Assembly: GCA_022432975.1 (NCBI GenBank)
Contig: CM039502.1
Coordinates: 27,016,996 to 27,080,995 of the forward strand
Origin: Begonia masoniana
Lineage: Eukaryota; Streptophyta; Magnoliopsida; Cucurbitales; Begoniaceae
Length of the DNA stretch: 64,000 nucleotides
Direction of reading: 5' to 3'
Shown one piece after another: positions 23,557 through 35,597 of the stretch; the stretch's first letter is position 1, and the number at the start of each line of letters is the position of its first letter. The position numbers and the translations under genes were made by a program. The notes beneath the pieces are model-generated. The model was given only the letters and a program-made list of their open reading frames with translations. It searched no databases and was not told where the DNA came from.

Positions 23557-24627
23557 CTACTCCATCATGGAAAATATTCTCGGTTTTATCTTAGCAGGGC
23601 CACTCTTCAACGTTGGGCAGTCTCTGATGACGTGGCCAGTCTTATTACAGTTGAAACATCGAAGGACCCTGGGCTTCGGGCAATCCTTAAACGAATGCCC
23701 AAACTCCTCACAGTTATAACACTTACCAGTCCCAAACTTACACTCGCCCGGGTGGCTCTTCATACATTTCATGCACTGAGGAAACTTCTTGGTGTCCGGT
23801 ACCTTCTTTCCAGAACCTTGGCCACTCTGACCATCAGCGGGTCTCTTTATTCCCCTCTGTTGGTGGGGCTGGAAGAACTTTCGCGGGGCTTCCTTTGGTC
23901 CAACACACTTCATTTCAGCTTCTTCTGCCTCCAATGCAGTAGACACTACTTCGCTGAATGACAAGCCTTTAATGCCTGAGTACTTCACTCCTCTGTAAAT
24001 CTCTGGCTTTAGACCTTGCAGGTATTGAAACACTTTATCCTCATTTCTATGGACGAGGTATCCAGCAAACCTTGACAGAGACTCGAATTGCCTATTGTAC
24101 TCTGCCACAGACCCAGTCTGCTTCAAGCTCAAAAACTCAGCCTTCTTTGCGTTCTGGACAGTGGTGCTAAAATATTTCTCATAGAAGACTTCCTTGAATT
24201 GCGACCAGGACATGGTTGCAATATCGGTGGTGATCTCCAGCGACTCCCACCAAAGTTGTGCATCACCTGCTAGATGAAACGTTGCCAAAATGACTTTCTC
24301 CCCTTCTCCAACATTGGCACACCTGAACATGCTCTCTATCTTTCGAAGCCATTCCTCAGCAACAATCGGGTTAGATGACTTTCCATCAAATGTGGGCGGT
24401 TGCAGCCTACGAAATCTATCCCCTGAATGCTCATTGACGTGACCTGAATTGGCACTTCCTTGTGTTTCCCGACTCAATAACACACCTAACTGGTCAGATT
24501 GCTGTCGCACAATATCTGTCTGCTGACGCATCAACTCCGTCAGCTGTCTAATTACACTTGAATCTTCTTCATTCCTCAAGTTTGGCATCTCCCTAGGTAC
24601 TCTTGGTCTCCCTGGTCGTCTAGCCAT
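23557..24627 (-). pseudogene. gag of G3 (357 codons, ends at one in-frame stop)
   Basis: The start MARRPGRPRVPREMPNL is preferred to the longer frame beginning 14 codons upstream because G1 and G4 start at the same point. The glutamine-rich N-terminus is followed by the gag core (EEWLRKIESMFRCANVGEGEK, QLWWESLEI, YEKYFSTTVQNAKKAEF, SLSRFAGYLVH) and two CCHC knuckles (CYNCEEFGHSFKDC, CFNCNKTGHVIRDC). It terminates at FSMME-stop, where relatives read on (G1 has SMIESGDDEQP) into the protease. It would form the particle and bind RNA through the knuckles. Confidence 0.92.
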
Positions 24628-24767
24628 TTGTCTAAGGTTCTGCACAAAGTTATCTATACTCATAAACATCTTATAACTGAAGCTAACATAAACACTTACA
24701 GTTGTTGGAGTACTTTCATGCGACGGTTGGCACTGATGAGTAATCTTTTGAACGGTTTAACTGAATG

Positions 24768-24779
24768 TCTCTGATACCA
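24768..24779 (-). promoter_or_regulatory. Primer-binding site of G3
   Basis: Minus strand TGGTATCAGAGA, 3 nt from the 5' LTR end at 24783; iMet type. Confidence 0.85.
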
Positions 24780-24782
24780 TAC

Positions 24783-27175
24783 TGTAACGCCCCGAGTTAT
24801 CTGAACCCGGTTCGCTACTCATTACTTGACCATGACTAAGAAATTTCAAATAAATTTAAAACTTCATTCGACATACAAAATTTGATGTTTACTAAACGTT
24901 CAAACATTTGAAAACTTTGCAGCGGAAAAATTATTTAAGACTACATGGGGTTAAACTAGCGGTGACAAATATTGTTTGAAAGATTAATGGAAATATTCGA
25001 GTGGCCGCAAAAGAATTAGGTTTTAAGTTATGGCTACTCAGGAATTACAAAAGTCGAATTCACTCCGCCGACACAGTCAACAGAAAGCAAAGTGAAACAA
25101 AGGCTCTGGCGAGACGTCTACCTTCACCCACACCTTCATCGCCGATGAAGTCGTGAGAACTTCATACACCACTTTCATCTGCCGATGAAGTCAACATAAC
25201 TTCATCTGCCGTAAGTCAGCGCAATTTCATCTCTCATAGATAAACACCCGACATCTTCCGATAAAACAACAATATGACTCCTTCCGATAGAATTAAACAT
25301 ACACTACACTCTTCCGATTCACTAAACGACAAAACAGATTACGTAACATCTTTCCGATTTCACCTAAACGACCAAACAAGGTTAACTCTACATCTTCGAT
25401 TCACTAAACTACAAACAGATTACTCTACATCTTCCGATGCACTAAACGACCAAACAGATTACTCTACATCTTCTGATTCACTAAACGACAAAACAGATTA
25501 CTCTACATCTTCCGATTCACTAAACGACAAAACCCCTTAACTCCTCTCAGACTACACCTGCCGATCACTACTCGGCGACTTAATACTCTACACCTTCCGA
25601 TCGATAGACTACATTTGCCGACACGTGCTTCTCACATGACTCCTTAAGGCATTTGCCGATAGACTTCCATCTTCCGACAGACTGACACACCACATCTACC
25701 GATAGACTTCCTTCCTCCGATAGACATCAACACGATTTCCTTCCACAGAACGCAATAAACCTCTACACATATCCACTGATACAAAAAATTATTCAATTCC
25801 TACCAATGGACTAAACAACTGTCTATAACCCGAGAAAGCTTCGACTATCTAACAGACTTAAACATTTTACCAAAAATCCATTCATAACACTCCAAGTCAT
25901 TGTATTGATCAAATTCAGTAAAAACATGAAAATCAGAAATTCTCGAAAACAAAGTCAAATAGCTGTAATCTCATTTACTAAAAACTGCATATACTCGATT
26001 AAATCATTATCCACTAAACCTCCACATCTGTAGACAACATGCTAAACCGCCCCATCAGTTACCATGCTGAAGCCTGAATGCTCTCCTCCAACGTCCACTA
26101 TTCCTCAACACGATCAGGAGACACACCTGCTAACACTTCTTCACCTACATCACAAAACTCATCTATTAGCCTAATGCTAAGTAAGTAAAGCAGTATATGA
26201 ATGAAGTAAAATGCTGAACTTATACTCCTAAATATGCAGTTTCTATTTTTCTCATCTCAGTGGCATACGCATTCGTTCATAACATGATCTGATCCCATGG
26301 TTCCCTTGGGAGTGGGATCAATTCTCCAATGTCTACATCCTCCTACTTAATTAAGGGGCAGATGAATTCCCTTAACACTTGATCTGATCCCATGGTTCCC
26401 TTGGGAGTGGGATCAATTCTCCCAATGTCTAAATCCCTTCATAAGTTAAGGGGTGGATTAGTTCCCTTAATAGCTTGTCTGTCGCATACAGTTCATACCT
26501 TACCATTCCTTACATGAAATTCATTTTCGTAACTTTTAACAAAACATGATGCATGGACAATAGAAACATTCAAGCATACATAAACCTACTGTTTTGTGAT
26601 GTAGGCCCGAAGGCACAAGCAATACTTTACTTACCTGGCTCCTGGAAATCTGTCTGGTTGCTAGCTACTTCGGAGGTCTGTTCACCTAAGTTCATACAGA
26701 ATATAAATCAAGGCTTCACCAAACCTTTCAAAATATCAAACAGCGGTTCGAGAATCTAGTTAGAAACTCTACTACCCGAGCATTCCTACTTATCGCTAAA
26801 ACCCGAATCTACACTCAATCTCAGCATCCTCAAAATCCTCACATTGCAATCCTCCAGGCATTTCACCACTATACCACAAGAGAAATAAGGAAAAGAAACT
26901 TACCTAAGTCGAAGGAGAACCGAGCGAGGAGAATCGCCTAGAGAGCTCGGCTGCTTGAGCTGAAAGTTTCTGAAGAGAAGAGTATGAGAGGGGGGGGTGG
27001 CGGCTACAGTGCAATAAACCCAACCCTTATCCTTAAATACGTTACCCAACTTTTGAACATTGTAAATTACTCTAATACCCTTAACAAGTTGTTCAATAAC
27101 CTTATTTAATTCATTACCTAGTCAAGTGTATTACTTTAATAATAAAAGGCTGGTTCGATAGAACCAGGTGCTACA
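24783..27175 (-). mobile_element. 5' LTR of G3
   Basis: 2393 bp. It matches the 3' LTR from end to end. It is shorter mainly because the 39-bp array has about four fewer units, plus scattered single-base gaps between 24990 and 25460. The intron-like segment on the minus strand runs from the donor at 26634 to the acceptor at 26145. The promoter-like CCTTAAATACGTTACCC (plus strand) lies near 27031. Confidence 0.93.
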
Positions 27176-27438
27176 TTTAACATATCACTTTTTGACTTTT
27201 CAACATTCACTTAAATATTTTCATTATAATTCCACTTCCAATTTCACTTGTCTTCCATTTACTTTTTGACTTCTCCTTTTTGACTTTTCCAACCCTTAAA
27301 TTTCCCTCTTCTTCACTTCTTATTTCCTCTTTCATTTCCAACGTGGATGACATTCATTTAAGCATCATTCACTCCTTTTTCCTTTCTCTTAAATTAAACT
27401 TTAAGTTAAACACATTACATTTCCTCTCTAATCCCTTC

Positions 27439-30105
27439 TGTAACACCAAACAATTTCGGCCAGGTGATTCTTTTAACGAAATTAACTGTCACCTTTATTG
27501 TTGATCTTTAATTTAAATTTTAATGCCTAAGCTTATTTTGGTTTCTATTTGTGTGGTGGCAGAACCGTAATTAAGAGGGATTTTATTTAGTATAAAAAGA
27601 AAATTGAAACCTTAAACCTCACTTAAACCCTAATGTAGCCGATATTTCCTCTGTGATTCCTCAACCTCCCGAGCTCTCCATCTCTCTGCTGGCGACTCCC
27701 TCATCGGCGATCGGTTTTTTCAGTCTCCACTCTGTCAAATCACGCTTCAGGTAAGACATTGACGATGTAGGTGTTGGTTCTTTGTTTAGAGTTCTGTTTT
27801 TCAGCAAAGCTTGTAGTCCAGGTTCTTCAACGGCAGAATAATATAGTAACATTTGTTAATCTGAGTTTGGTAATGGCATTTTCGATTCGACTCTGGATAT
27901 TTAGATAGCTGAATACGATTAGTTACTAGGTTGAATCTGGTATTTCTAAGTTCAGGAAATTCGATCTACGCACACAAGGTGCTCGGCTGAAGGAACATGG
28001 AAATATATGTACGATAAGTTCTAGGATAATATTTAGTTAAGGTTTTCTAGCTTTGATTTCAGAATATTTAGGATTTATATTAACTCTGAAATGTGAAATG
28101 ATATCAGGTGAAGAAGTTTGAGGTGTAGTGCACGAATTTGCTAAGGAAGCCAGGTAAGTGAATGTATTAAGATTTCCGGCCATAAGGGCCTTACATATTA
28201 AGGGTACTAAATTAGTTATGTGTTTTATGTTGTTTTAAATTAGTAAGATGGTTTGTACTTGGATGATTTACGGATGTTTGAGAACTATGTTATGTGATGT
28301 TCTGATTGAGTCTATGAAGTTAACTGTCTAGTATGATATTTTCCATAGTCTGATGATTTAAGAACATTCATGTCATGCATCATGATTTACTTCTCAAGCA
28401 TATGAAAATTATTTATGAGCATGTTTTTCCCCATGAACAAGATATGAGAATGAATATGAAACTTATGCAATCGGATTAAGTGAGGGTTGGGGGCGGTTTG
28501 GCGTATGTCACTGTCCAAAGAGAAGGACCATGAATACGGCCCGAAAGGGACTATGTACACTTGCACTATCACCCCCCCTTTACGGCACAAATCCTCCCTT
28601 AATCCATATGATGAAAGTGATGAACAAGAACACGAATAAGAATAAGAAAAGAGCATGAAACGAACATGATCATGATTTTCTTGTAACTATGCATTCACGT
28701 ATACATGTTAGTATTGCATTCCTTACTAAGCATTAGACTTATAGTTTAAACCTTATGATGTAGGTGACGAAATACTAGGTGATGATTCCAAAGTTAATGA
28801 AGATGTCTAAGTTTGGTTGCTGGAAGGTGTTCAGGGAGCAATTCTGTGGCTGGATGGCAAACAAGACCCCCTGGTTAATTCTCTTATGATTTTAGTGACG
28901 ATTATGAATATGGAAGTCTAAGTAGGATGAGATTATTTTAGAACATCGAGCTTTTGAAATTGTCTAGTTTAATTACTGAGTCTGAGAATGATTATAAGGA
29001 TATAGAACGAGTTATTTTAACTAAGTCTTCCGCTATAAGAATTCTGGATGAGCCTCTGATTTTCATTTATAAGAGTGATGAGTCAATGAAGTTAGACGTC
29101 TGTGTATATTTATGTCCACCGATAGCTGTACTCTATCTGAAGATGTTAGGAAATTGCATCCACTGATAGATGTTCTCTATCGGAAGATGTATGAGCTTGC
29201 ATCCACCGATAGATGTTCTCTATCGGAAGATGTCTTAAAAGAACACGTGGATTGCACATGTCTATCGGTAGATGTTGTGTATTTCAAATACCGGATGATG
29301 TAAGTGTTGTTTTGTCGTCTAGTGATCGGGCGATGTAGTGTATTTCTAATGTCGGGCGATGTATGAATCGTTTTGTTGTCTAGTGACCGGTAGATGTTGT
29401 GTATTTCAAATACTGGATGATGTAAGTGTTGTTTTGTCGTCTAGTGATCGGGCGATGTAGTGTATTCTAATGTCGGGCAATGTATGAATCGTTTTGTCTT
29501 CTAGTGACCGGTAGATGTTGTGTATTTCGAATACCGGATGATGTAAGTGTTGTTTTGTCGTCTAGTGATCGGGCGATGTAGTGTATTTCAATTACCGGAT
29601 GATGTAGATGTTGTTGTCGTTAGTGACCGAATGATGTTTAATGAGTCACGAGAGATGCACGTGCCCACCGGAAGATGTCTTCTATTGGGCAACGATAATT
29701 GAGTCATGCAGAGTACATTTGACAAATCGGAAGAGATACACTCTGTTAGCCGATGCATGCAAACCCATGCAAACCCGAGCAGAATAACGTCGTATAATAT
29801 GGGGGCATTTCTTTCCTACCCGAATTAGTTATAGAGCTGATGACTGCGTATGGTCGCTCGACTCTGTGAACGAATATGTTGTTAGTTTTAAGAGGAAGTC
29901 AAGTTCGATGAATCTAGTTTCTGTCTGTCATGTTAAAGTCCTTAAGTTCTGTTGAGGAAAGGTAAAAAAAAAATAATAATAATAATACAAAGGGGACCTT
30001 AGTGTAATGTCGTCGAAGGGTGAAAGATCTAAAGAGATCAGGGTAAATATGAATTTAAGAGGTTAAGTTATGAATTACGTGGCGACTCCAACTGGGGTCG
30101 TTACA
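27439..30105 (+). mobile_element. Solo LTR of family A, TSD CCTTC
   Basis: TGTAACACCAAACAATTTCG to TGGGGTCGTTACA, 2667 bp, flanked by CCTTC at 27434-27438 and 30106-30110, inside the CCTTT solo LTR. It has TATAAAAAG at 27591, the donor-like CAG/GTAAGT at 28151-28159, the acceptor-like GATGTAG/GTG at 28763, and from about 29120 to 29640 a run of repeats such as GTTTTGTCGTCTAGTGATCGG with GATGTAGTGTATTTC. No internal region is present. Confidence 0.93.
29120..29640 (+). repeat. Repeat array in solo LTR 27439
   Basis: First, three units around CTATCGGAAGATGT or its decayed form; then alternating units of CCGGATGATGTAAGTGTTG + TTTTGTCGTCTAGTGATCGG and GATGTAGTGTATTTC + AATG, with a higher-order period of roughly 110-115 bp. 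The TTTGTCGTYTAGTGA core is shared with the family-B LTRs. Confidence 0.8.
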
Positions 30106-30226
30106 CCTTCAAATTTTGCTTTTCCTTTCAATAACTTAGGAAAACTCTAAGATTAACCTTTAACCCTCCCGACATACCTTAACTAGGGCTATGCACGAAT
30201 AGGAAATTCCCGGGTGTTACACCTTT

Positions 30227-31793
30227 CCTCTTCATAGTAGTTTTCCAACCTTGACAAATGATTCACCACCTGGTTTTCACATTTTATTCTATCCTTGACT
30301 TCTAAGTCGAACTCTTGAAGTAACAGGAACCATCGAATTAACCTAGGTTTTGCATCCTTCTTTGCTAGCAAGTGTTTGATTGCAGCATGGTCTGTATAGA
30401 CAATTATCTTACTTACTATTAAGTATGCCCGAAACTTGACAAACCCATAGACCACCGCTAACAACTCCTTATAAGTCGTCGTGTAGTTCACTTGCGCTTA
30501 ATTCAATGTTTTACTTGCATAATAGATAGTGTGAAACATTTTTTCCTTCTATTGCCCTAGGACTACTCCTACGTCAAAATCACTTGCATCACACATGAGT
30601 GTGAATGATAATGTCCAATCGGGTGCAACTATTATGGGTGCCGCTATAAGATTTTCTTTCAAGGAATTAAAAGCTGCCAAACAATCTTCGTCAAAGTTTT
30701 ACACAACATCCTTCTCTAGTAACATGCATAATGACTTTGTTATCTTTGAAAAATATTTAATAAACTTCCTATAAAACCCTCCATGCCCTAAAAAACTCCG
30801 GATTCCTATAATTGTTTTCCGTGGAGGTAACTTTTCTAATATTTCCACCTCAGCATTATCAACTTCTAGACACTTCTTGGAAACTCTATACCCTAATACT
30901 ATTTCTTTAGTAGCAATGAAGTGACACTTCTCCCAATTTAGGACAAGGTTAGTTTCCACGTATCTTGATAATACTCTTTTTATGTTCTTCAGAAAATTGA
31001 TAAATGAGGCTCCCACCATTGAGAAATTGTCCATAAATATTTCTATACTCTCCTCGATTATGTCCAAAAAAATGGTCATCATACATCTTTGAAATGTTGC
31101 TGGTGTGCTACACAATCTAAAGGCATCCTTCTAAACGTGAACGTACCATATGGGCACGTAATTGTTGTTTTCTCTTGATCATTCTATGCTATAGCGATCT
31201 GATTATATCGGAAATAACCATCAAGAAAGCAGTAATATTCCTTTCTCGCTAGCCGATCGAGCATTTGATCAATAAAGAGTAACGAGAAGTGATCCTTTTG
31301 TGTAATTTTATTTAGTCTCCTATAATCAATGCATATCCTTCAACCTGTGACTATTCTTGTTGGGATAATTTCATTCTTCTCATTGTTTATGATAGTTGTA
31401 CCTCATTTTTGTTTGGAACAAAATGTATCCGACTAATCCATGAGCTATCTGAAATTAGGTATATAATCCCGACATCTAACCACTTGATGATTTCCTTTTT
31501 AACCACTTCCTTCATAACTGGATTTAACATTCTATGTTGTTCCACAGATGAGCTACAACCTTCCTCCAATGAAATCTTGTGCATGCAAACACTTGATTTA
31601 TTCCTTTAATATCATTGATGCTCCAAGCTATGGCAGCCTTAAAATTTTGCAGCACTTGAAAAAGATCTTCCTCTTGTTTTGGCATTAATGAAGCTGAAAT
31701 AATTACCAGTAGGGTGTTATTTTGACCAAGATATGCATACTTTAAATTTTGTGGCAGTGACTTTAACTCCAGATTCTGTGTTTCTTCCAACAA
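30227..31793 (-). pseudogene. Athila reverse transcriptase and RNase H, decayed
   Basis: The N-terminal part has LKYAYLGQNNTLLVIISASL and AIAWSINDIKGI, then LNPVMKEVVKKEIIKWLD and GIIYLISDSSW. The palm follows with CSTPATFQRCMM and the catalytic box, which reads FMDNF where FMDDF is expected, then LGYRVSKKCLEVDNAEVEILEKLPP and GIRSFLGHGGFYRKFIKYFSKI. RNase H shows [38 protein letters not shown] and [14 protein letters not shown]. Frames change several times. The fragment ends at the CCTTT duplication (30222-30226) of the nested LTR; the integrase resumes below 14713. Confidence 0.88.
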
Positions 31794-31799
31794 ATGTTT

Positions 31800-32560
31800 C
31801 TATAACGTAGGTTGCTCTTTGATTTTTTCTGATGCTTCAACATATTCGCTGCAACATTTCATTCTTTCTTCCTCCACCATTTGAGTTTCTTTTTTCTCAA
31901 CAATCAGCTCTGTTATCGAATAACACTCTTCTTCCTCATCTGGGAACTTCATTACTCTTAGTACATTGAAGGTAACCTTCTACTCATTTACTCTTATCAT
32001 AAGTTCTCCTTTTTGGACATCTATTAGGGTTCTTCTGATTGCTAAAAATGGTCGACCAAAAATAATAAGAACTTCCTGATCAGCTTCGTAGTCTAAAATA
32101 ATGAAGTCCGATGGAAAGATGAATTTATCCACCTTGGCTAATACATCCTCTATCTTTCCTTGAGAATGTGCTAGAGAGCGATTGGCTAATTATAATGTCA
32201 CCGTAGTAGGATGAGCTTCTCCTATGCCTAGCTTTTTTAAATATGGAGATGGGCATTAGGTTTATACTTGCACCCAACTCACACAATGCCTTCCTAAAAT
32301 AATTGCTTTCGATCGTACAAGGTATAGTGAAGCTTCCTAGATCTTTGATTTTAAGCGGCATCGTATTTTTGCAGGATGTAGCTCATCTCTTTGATCATGG
32401 AGCTTTCTTTTTCTCTACAATATTTCGTTCAACAATTTTGTGTATTGTGGCATCTGTTCAAGCACCTCTACGAGTGGCACATTAATATGTAACTGCTTCA
32501 ACACATCAGGAACCTTTGAAATTGTTTGTCTTGATTTTTCTTTTAAAGGCTCTGTGGAAA
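31800..32560 (-). pseudogene. Athila protease region, decayed
   Basis: PLKIKDLGSFTIPCTIESNYF leads into KALCELGASINLMPISIFKK. The active-site string is CDLGASINLMP in the Athila proteins I remember; here the Asp is Glu (codon within 32264-32288). Flanking codons between 31800 and 32125 are rich in stops. It would have cut the polyprotein; it is inactive as read. Confidence 0.75.
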
Positions 32561-33928
32561 AGGTGGTGGAGGTCTACTGATTTCTATTTCTGGGTTCGGT
32601 TGTTGTAGCTTTGTTGCAGCATCTACATTATTTTCTGATATTATTAGTTCTGGGGCTGCTGACCGTTCTCTTTCTATCCTTTCTCCTGAACTTTATGGTT
32701 TTTCTTTATGCAACTCAGGTACCTCTAACTCTCTTTCATTCCTCAACACAATAGCCTTACATTGTTCCATACCCGACCTTTGTTGTACTTCCCTGTCACT
32801 CGGTAGGGTTCCCATCATCCTTGTATTCACTGTCTGAGCGAGTTGAGCGATTTGTGTCGCCAAATTATTGTTGATTGCATATTGATTATGAAACATTAAT
32901 TTTGTTCTGTCCATTTTCTCATTGATCCTTGTCTTAATCGATTGCTCAAGTTTTGCCAGATGATCGGTTGTCACTTGCCTTGACTGTTGCTCAATACCTT
33001 GCCCTCCTTGCATATATCCTTGAGGGTAAGATATTGTGGGCTTTGTCTGGCTTAGTGATTCTAGTTGTCGTGGCTTCCATTTAAAGTTAAGATGCTGCCT
33101 CCAACTAGGGTTGTACGTATTTGAATAGGGGTTGTTGTTTTTACTATACCCCCACATAGTTTATCGACTCTTGGTTTGTTGGGTAGTAATCTGATCCATG
33201 TCCTTCACCACAGAATATACACAAGATTTCCTTCCTTGATGAGTTGTTACCTACACTAATTGCTTTAATATTGCTTTCAAGCATCATTATCTTTGCATTC
33301 AATGTTGCCATCTCATCTATTTCATGCACTCCTGCTGTTCTTTTTGCTACATAGCTTCTGTCAGAGAATCATTGGTAATTATTGATTGTCATTCTTTCCA
33401 GTAGCTCACTTACCTCATTATATGATTTGGTGAGAAATATACCATTTGCTACAGCATCTAGGATTGACCAAGTATGTCCATTTAAACCATTATAAAAAGT
33501 TTCAAGTTGAATCCAAAAAAGTATACCATGGTTTGAGCATTGTCTTAACAGTACTTTAAATCTATCTCAAACTTCATAAAGTGACTCCCTTCTCTTTGTA
33601 GAAAACTCGTAATATCATGGTGCAACTTAGCATTTCTTGCCAGTGCGTAGTATTTCATAACAAACTTCTTAGCTAGGTCTCTCCATGAAGTAATAGAGTT
33701 AGATGACAAAGAATTTAGCCACTCGTGCATACGGTCTCGTAAAGAAAATGGAAAGAGTTTTAATCTGGGAGCTTCTCCAGATACTCTCGGGAAGTGAAAT
33801 GCATCGCTCACTTCTTCAAAGACTCTCAAGTGGTTGTATGGATTTTTAGTCGCCATAGCACTAAATTTTCCCATACTATTCAACATTTGAACACATTACC
33901 GGTTTCATCTCGAATAGGATATTATTCA
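32560..33928 (-). pseudogene. Athila gag, decayed
   Basis: The gag core at 33545-33886 has RLKLFPFSLRDRMHEWLNSL, SWRDLAKKFVMKYY and AKLHHDITSFLQREG. Further on are YNEVSELLERM-like codons (about 33400), a degraded zinc motif CIFCGEGHGSDYYPTN (about 33190-33235), and a proline/glutamine-rich linker with NPYSNTYNPSWRQHLNFKW. All are typical of Athila gag. The upstream part was displaced by the Cassandra element starting at 33929; its leader resumes at 46263. Confidence 0.85.
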
Positions 33929-34567
33929 TGTGATGACCCAACTTGACACGTATGTGGTGGGACCACTCATGCTCCGCGGATCCTCAGATGTTATGGCCCG
34001 GTTTGGGCCGGAGGTGGGTTAAAACTCCGTGGATCCCAGAGGGTTGGGCCGGAGGGTTCGGTCATAGAAAGGGGGGTCATCACAATCCCACATCGCTTGG
34101 GGAAGTATGTGGAAATGAAACATATGTAAAGAGACCCTCCCAAGATAGCAAGACGTGTTTTGGAGCACAATTGACAACGGATCCCATAAAAACTCCGAAG
34201 TTAAAAGTGCTTCGACGAGAGCAATTCCAGGTTGGGTGACCTTCTGGGAAGTTTTCACCAAACAAAGCTGTGAGGGGAGAATATTAGGCTGCGACCCAAT
34301 CCCCAGAGCGGACAATATCTTGCTGAAAAAAGAGGTCGTTACAAATGGTATCAGAACCTGTACCTAACCGAAAATGTGGCCAACGAGGACGTTGGGCCCC
34401 CGAGGGGGGGTGATTGTGATTACCCGACTTGACACGTATGTGGTGGGACCACCCATGCTCCGCGGATCCTCAAAGGCTACGGCCCGGTTGGGGCCGGAGC
34501 TGGGTTAAAACTCCGCGGATCCCAGAGGGTTGGGCCGGAGGGTTCGATTGTAGAAAGGGGGGTCGTC
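33929..34567 (+). mobile_element. Cassandra element 1: 5' LTR, internal region and start of 3' LTR
   Basis: 5' LTR 33929-34343 (TGTGATGACCC to GGTCGTTACA), primer site TGGTATCAGAACC at 34346, an internal region of only 71 bp, a purine run (CGAGGGGGGGTGAT) and the 3' LTR from 34415. A 5S rRNA-like stretch lies at 34179-34258. The 3' LTR is cut at 34567 by G4 and resumes at 45997. Host flanks ATTCA (33924-33928) and ATTTA (46263-46267) are a target duplication with one mismatch, within Athila gag/leader. Confidence 0.9.
34179..34258 (+). ncRNA. 5S rRNA-like segment in the Cassandra 1 LTR
   Basis: GGATCCCATAAAAACTCCGA then AGTTAAAAGTGCTTCG, GAGAGCAATTCCAGGTTGGG and TGACCTTCTGGGAAGT follow plant 5S rRNA from about its residue 40 on, including the internal control region (A box, intermediate element, C box) used by RNA polymerase III. 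The first third of 5S is not recognisable. Known for Cassandra; transcription here is not shown. Confidence 0.8.
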
Positions 34568-35597
34568 TGTAACGCTCCGAATTAAATAAACCCGGTTCGT
34601 TACTCATAATACTGAACCACAATGACATTCTGAGAAAATTTTAAAATTTCACTCGACAGTCAAAGTTTGACCCTTAAAATGTTAAAACACTCAGCGAAAA
34701 TTCATTTGTATAAAACGACATTTATTAACTAATTAAAATATTAAAGACAATTGGTTGAAAGAAAACAAAACAAAACAGAACACGTCTACCGCTGAATAGT
34801 TCCAGCGATAGAAGTAGAGATATAATAGTCTCGGTGGTAGAAACGAGAATAGAAGGCATCCACCGCTAAATAGTGACAGTCGAACGACACGTCGACTACC
34901 CACATCCACCGCTCAAGAGACAAAAGACATCTACCGCTAAACAGTGACAGTCGAACGAAACGTCGACTATTCACCGCTCACGAAACATCGATAAAATTCT
35001 AAGTACGATAGTAATCCTCAGTATCCACCGATCACAAAATGACAAAACCTAATACTCACATCCACCGATCACAAAACGACAAAAATCTATTACTCTCATC
35101 TATGCTCACATCCACCGGTCACAAAATGACAAAACCTAATACTCACATCCACCGGTGGACTACATCCGCCGATAGACAATAATACTCAACGTCCACTGGT
35201 GGACAACATCCACCGATCGACAATAACACTCAACATAACAGCATATCAACCATTTTCACTCTAAACAAAGAAAAACTTCGACTACCAAAAGAGCTTGTAC
35301 ATTTTACTGAAAATCTTCAAAACAACATAATCACAACCTTTCTAAAATACCCACAAAGCAACTACCTCTAAACCACCTCATGTTTTTTCATACTCAGAAC
35401 AAGAAACCATAAGTTTTTAAAAATCTCAAAACTACTACTGTTATTAAAACCCTCTGCACACTATTCTCTACAAACACTAACAAACTGACCGTCATATATA
35501 ACAATAGTTAAAAACCACCGCCTCATCAGAACGCCAAACCGTGGCTTTGTGCTCCCCCCAACCAGCCTAGTCCTCAACATGCACAGAGAACACACCT

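Larger units (their letters stand above)
17546..27175 (-). mobile_element. Gypsy element G3, Tekay/Del-like chromovirus, near complete (9.6 kb, TSD TTTAA)
   Basis: Two long LTRs (17546-20111 and 24783-27175), a primer-binding site, a gag-pol and a polypurine tract, flanked by TTTAA at 17541-17545 and 27176-27180. The LTRs are very similar outside a block with error-like differences (about 24990-25460), so it is among the youngest long elements here. It sits inside the CCTTT solo LTR. Coding is broken by only one stop and a few single-base shifts. Confidence 0.95.
14713..30221 (-). mobile_element. Solo LTR of family F, split by three nested insertions (TSD CCTTT)
   Basis: Minus strand start TGTAACACCCGGGAATTTCC at 30221 and end GGGGGCATTACA at 14713, flanked by CCTTT at 14708-14712 and 30222-30226. 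Removing the inner insertions leaves pieces 14713-16667, 17442-17545, 27181-27438 and 30111-30221, about 2.4 kb, with no internal region. Athila RNase H lies on one side and Athila integrase on the other, which confirms that the whole span is an insertion. It holds the acceptor-like site near 15460 and the donor-like site near 15919 on the minus strand. Confidence 0.9.

Noticed and set aside
25274..25540. ORF with a repeating 13-codon protein (SSDSLNDKTDYST)
   Set aside because: It is the 39-bp LTR array read in frame (39 = 3 x 13); the copy at 18093 does not keep the frame.
14713..30221. Reading the 15.5-kb CCTTT span as one giant element
   Set aside because: Inner target duplications (CCACC, TTTAA, CCTTC) show three later insertions; what remains is a solo LTR of about 2.4 kb.
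34179..34258. A genuine 5S rRNA gene or 5S cluster
   Set aside because: Only the downstream two thirds is recognisable, it lies within LTRs with target duplications, and spacing is that of Cassandra LTRs, not a 5S tandem array.
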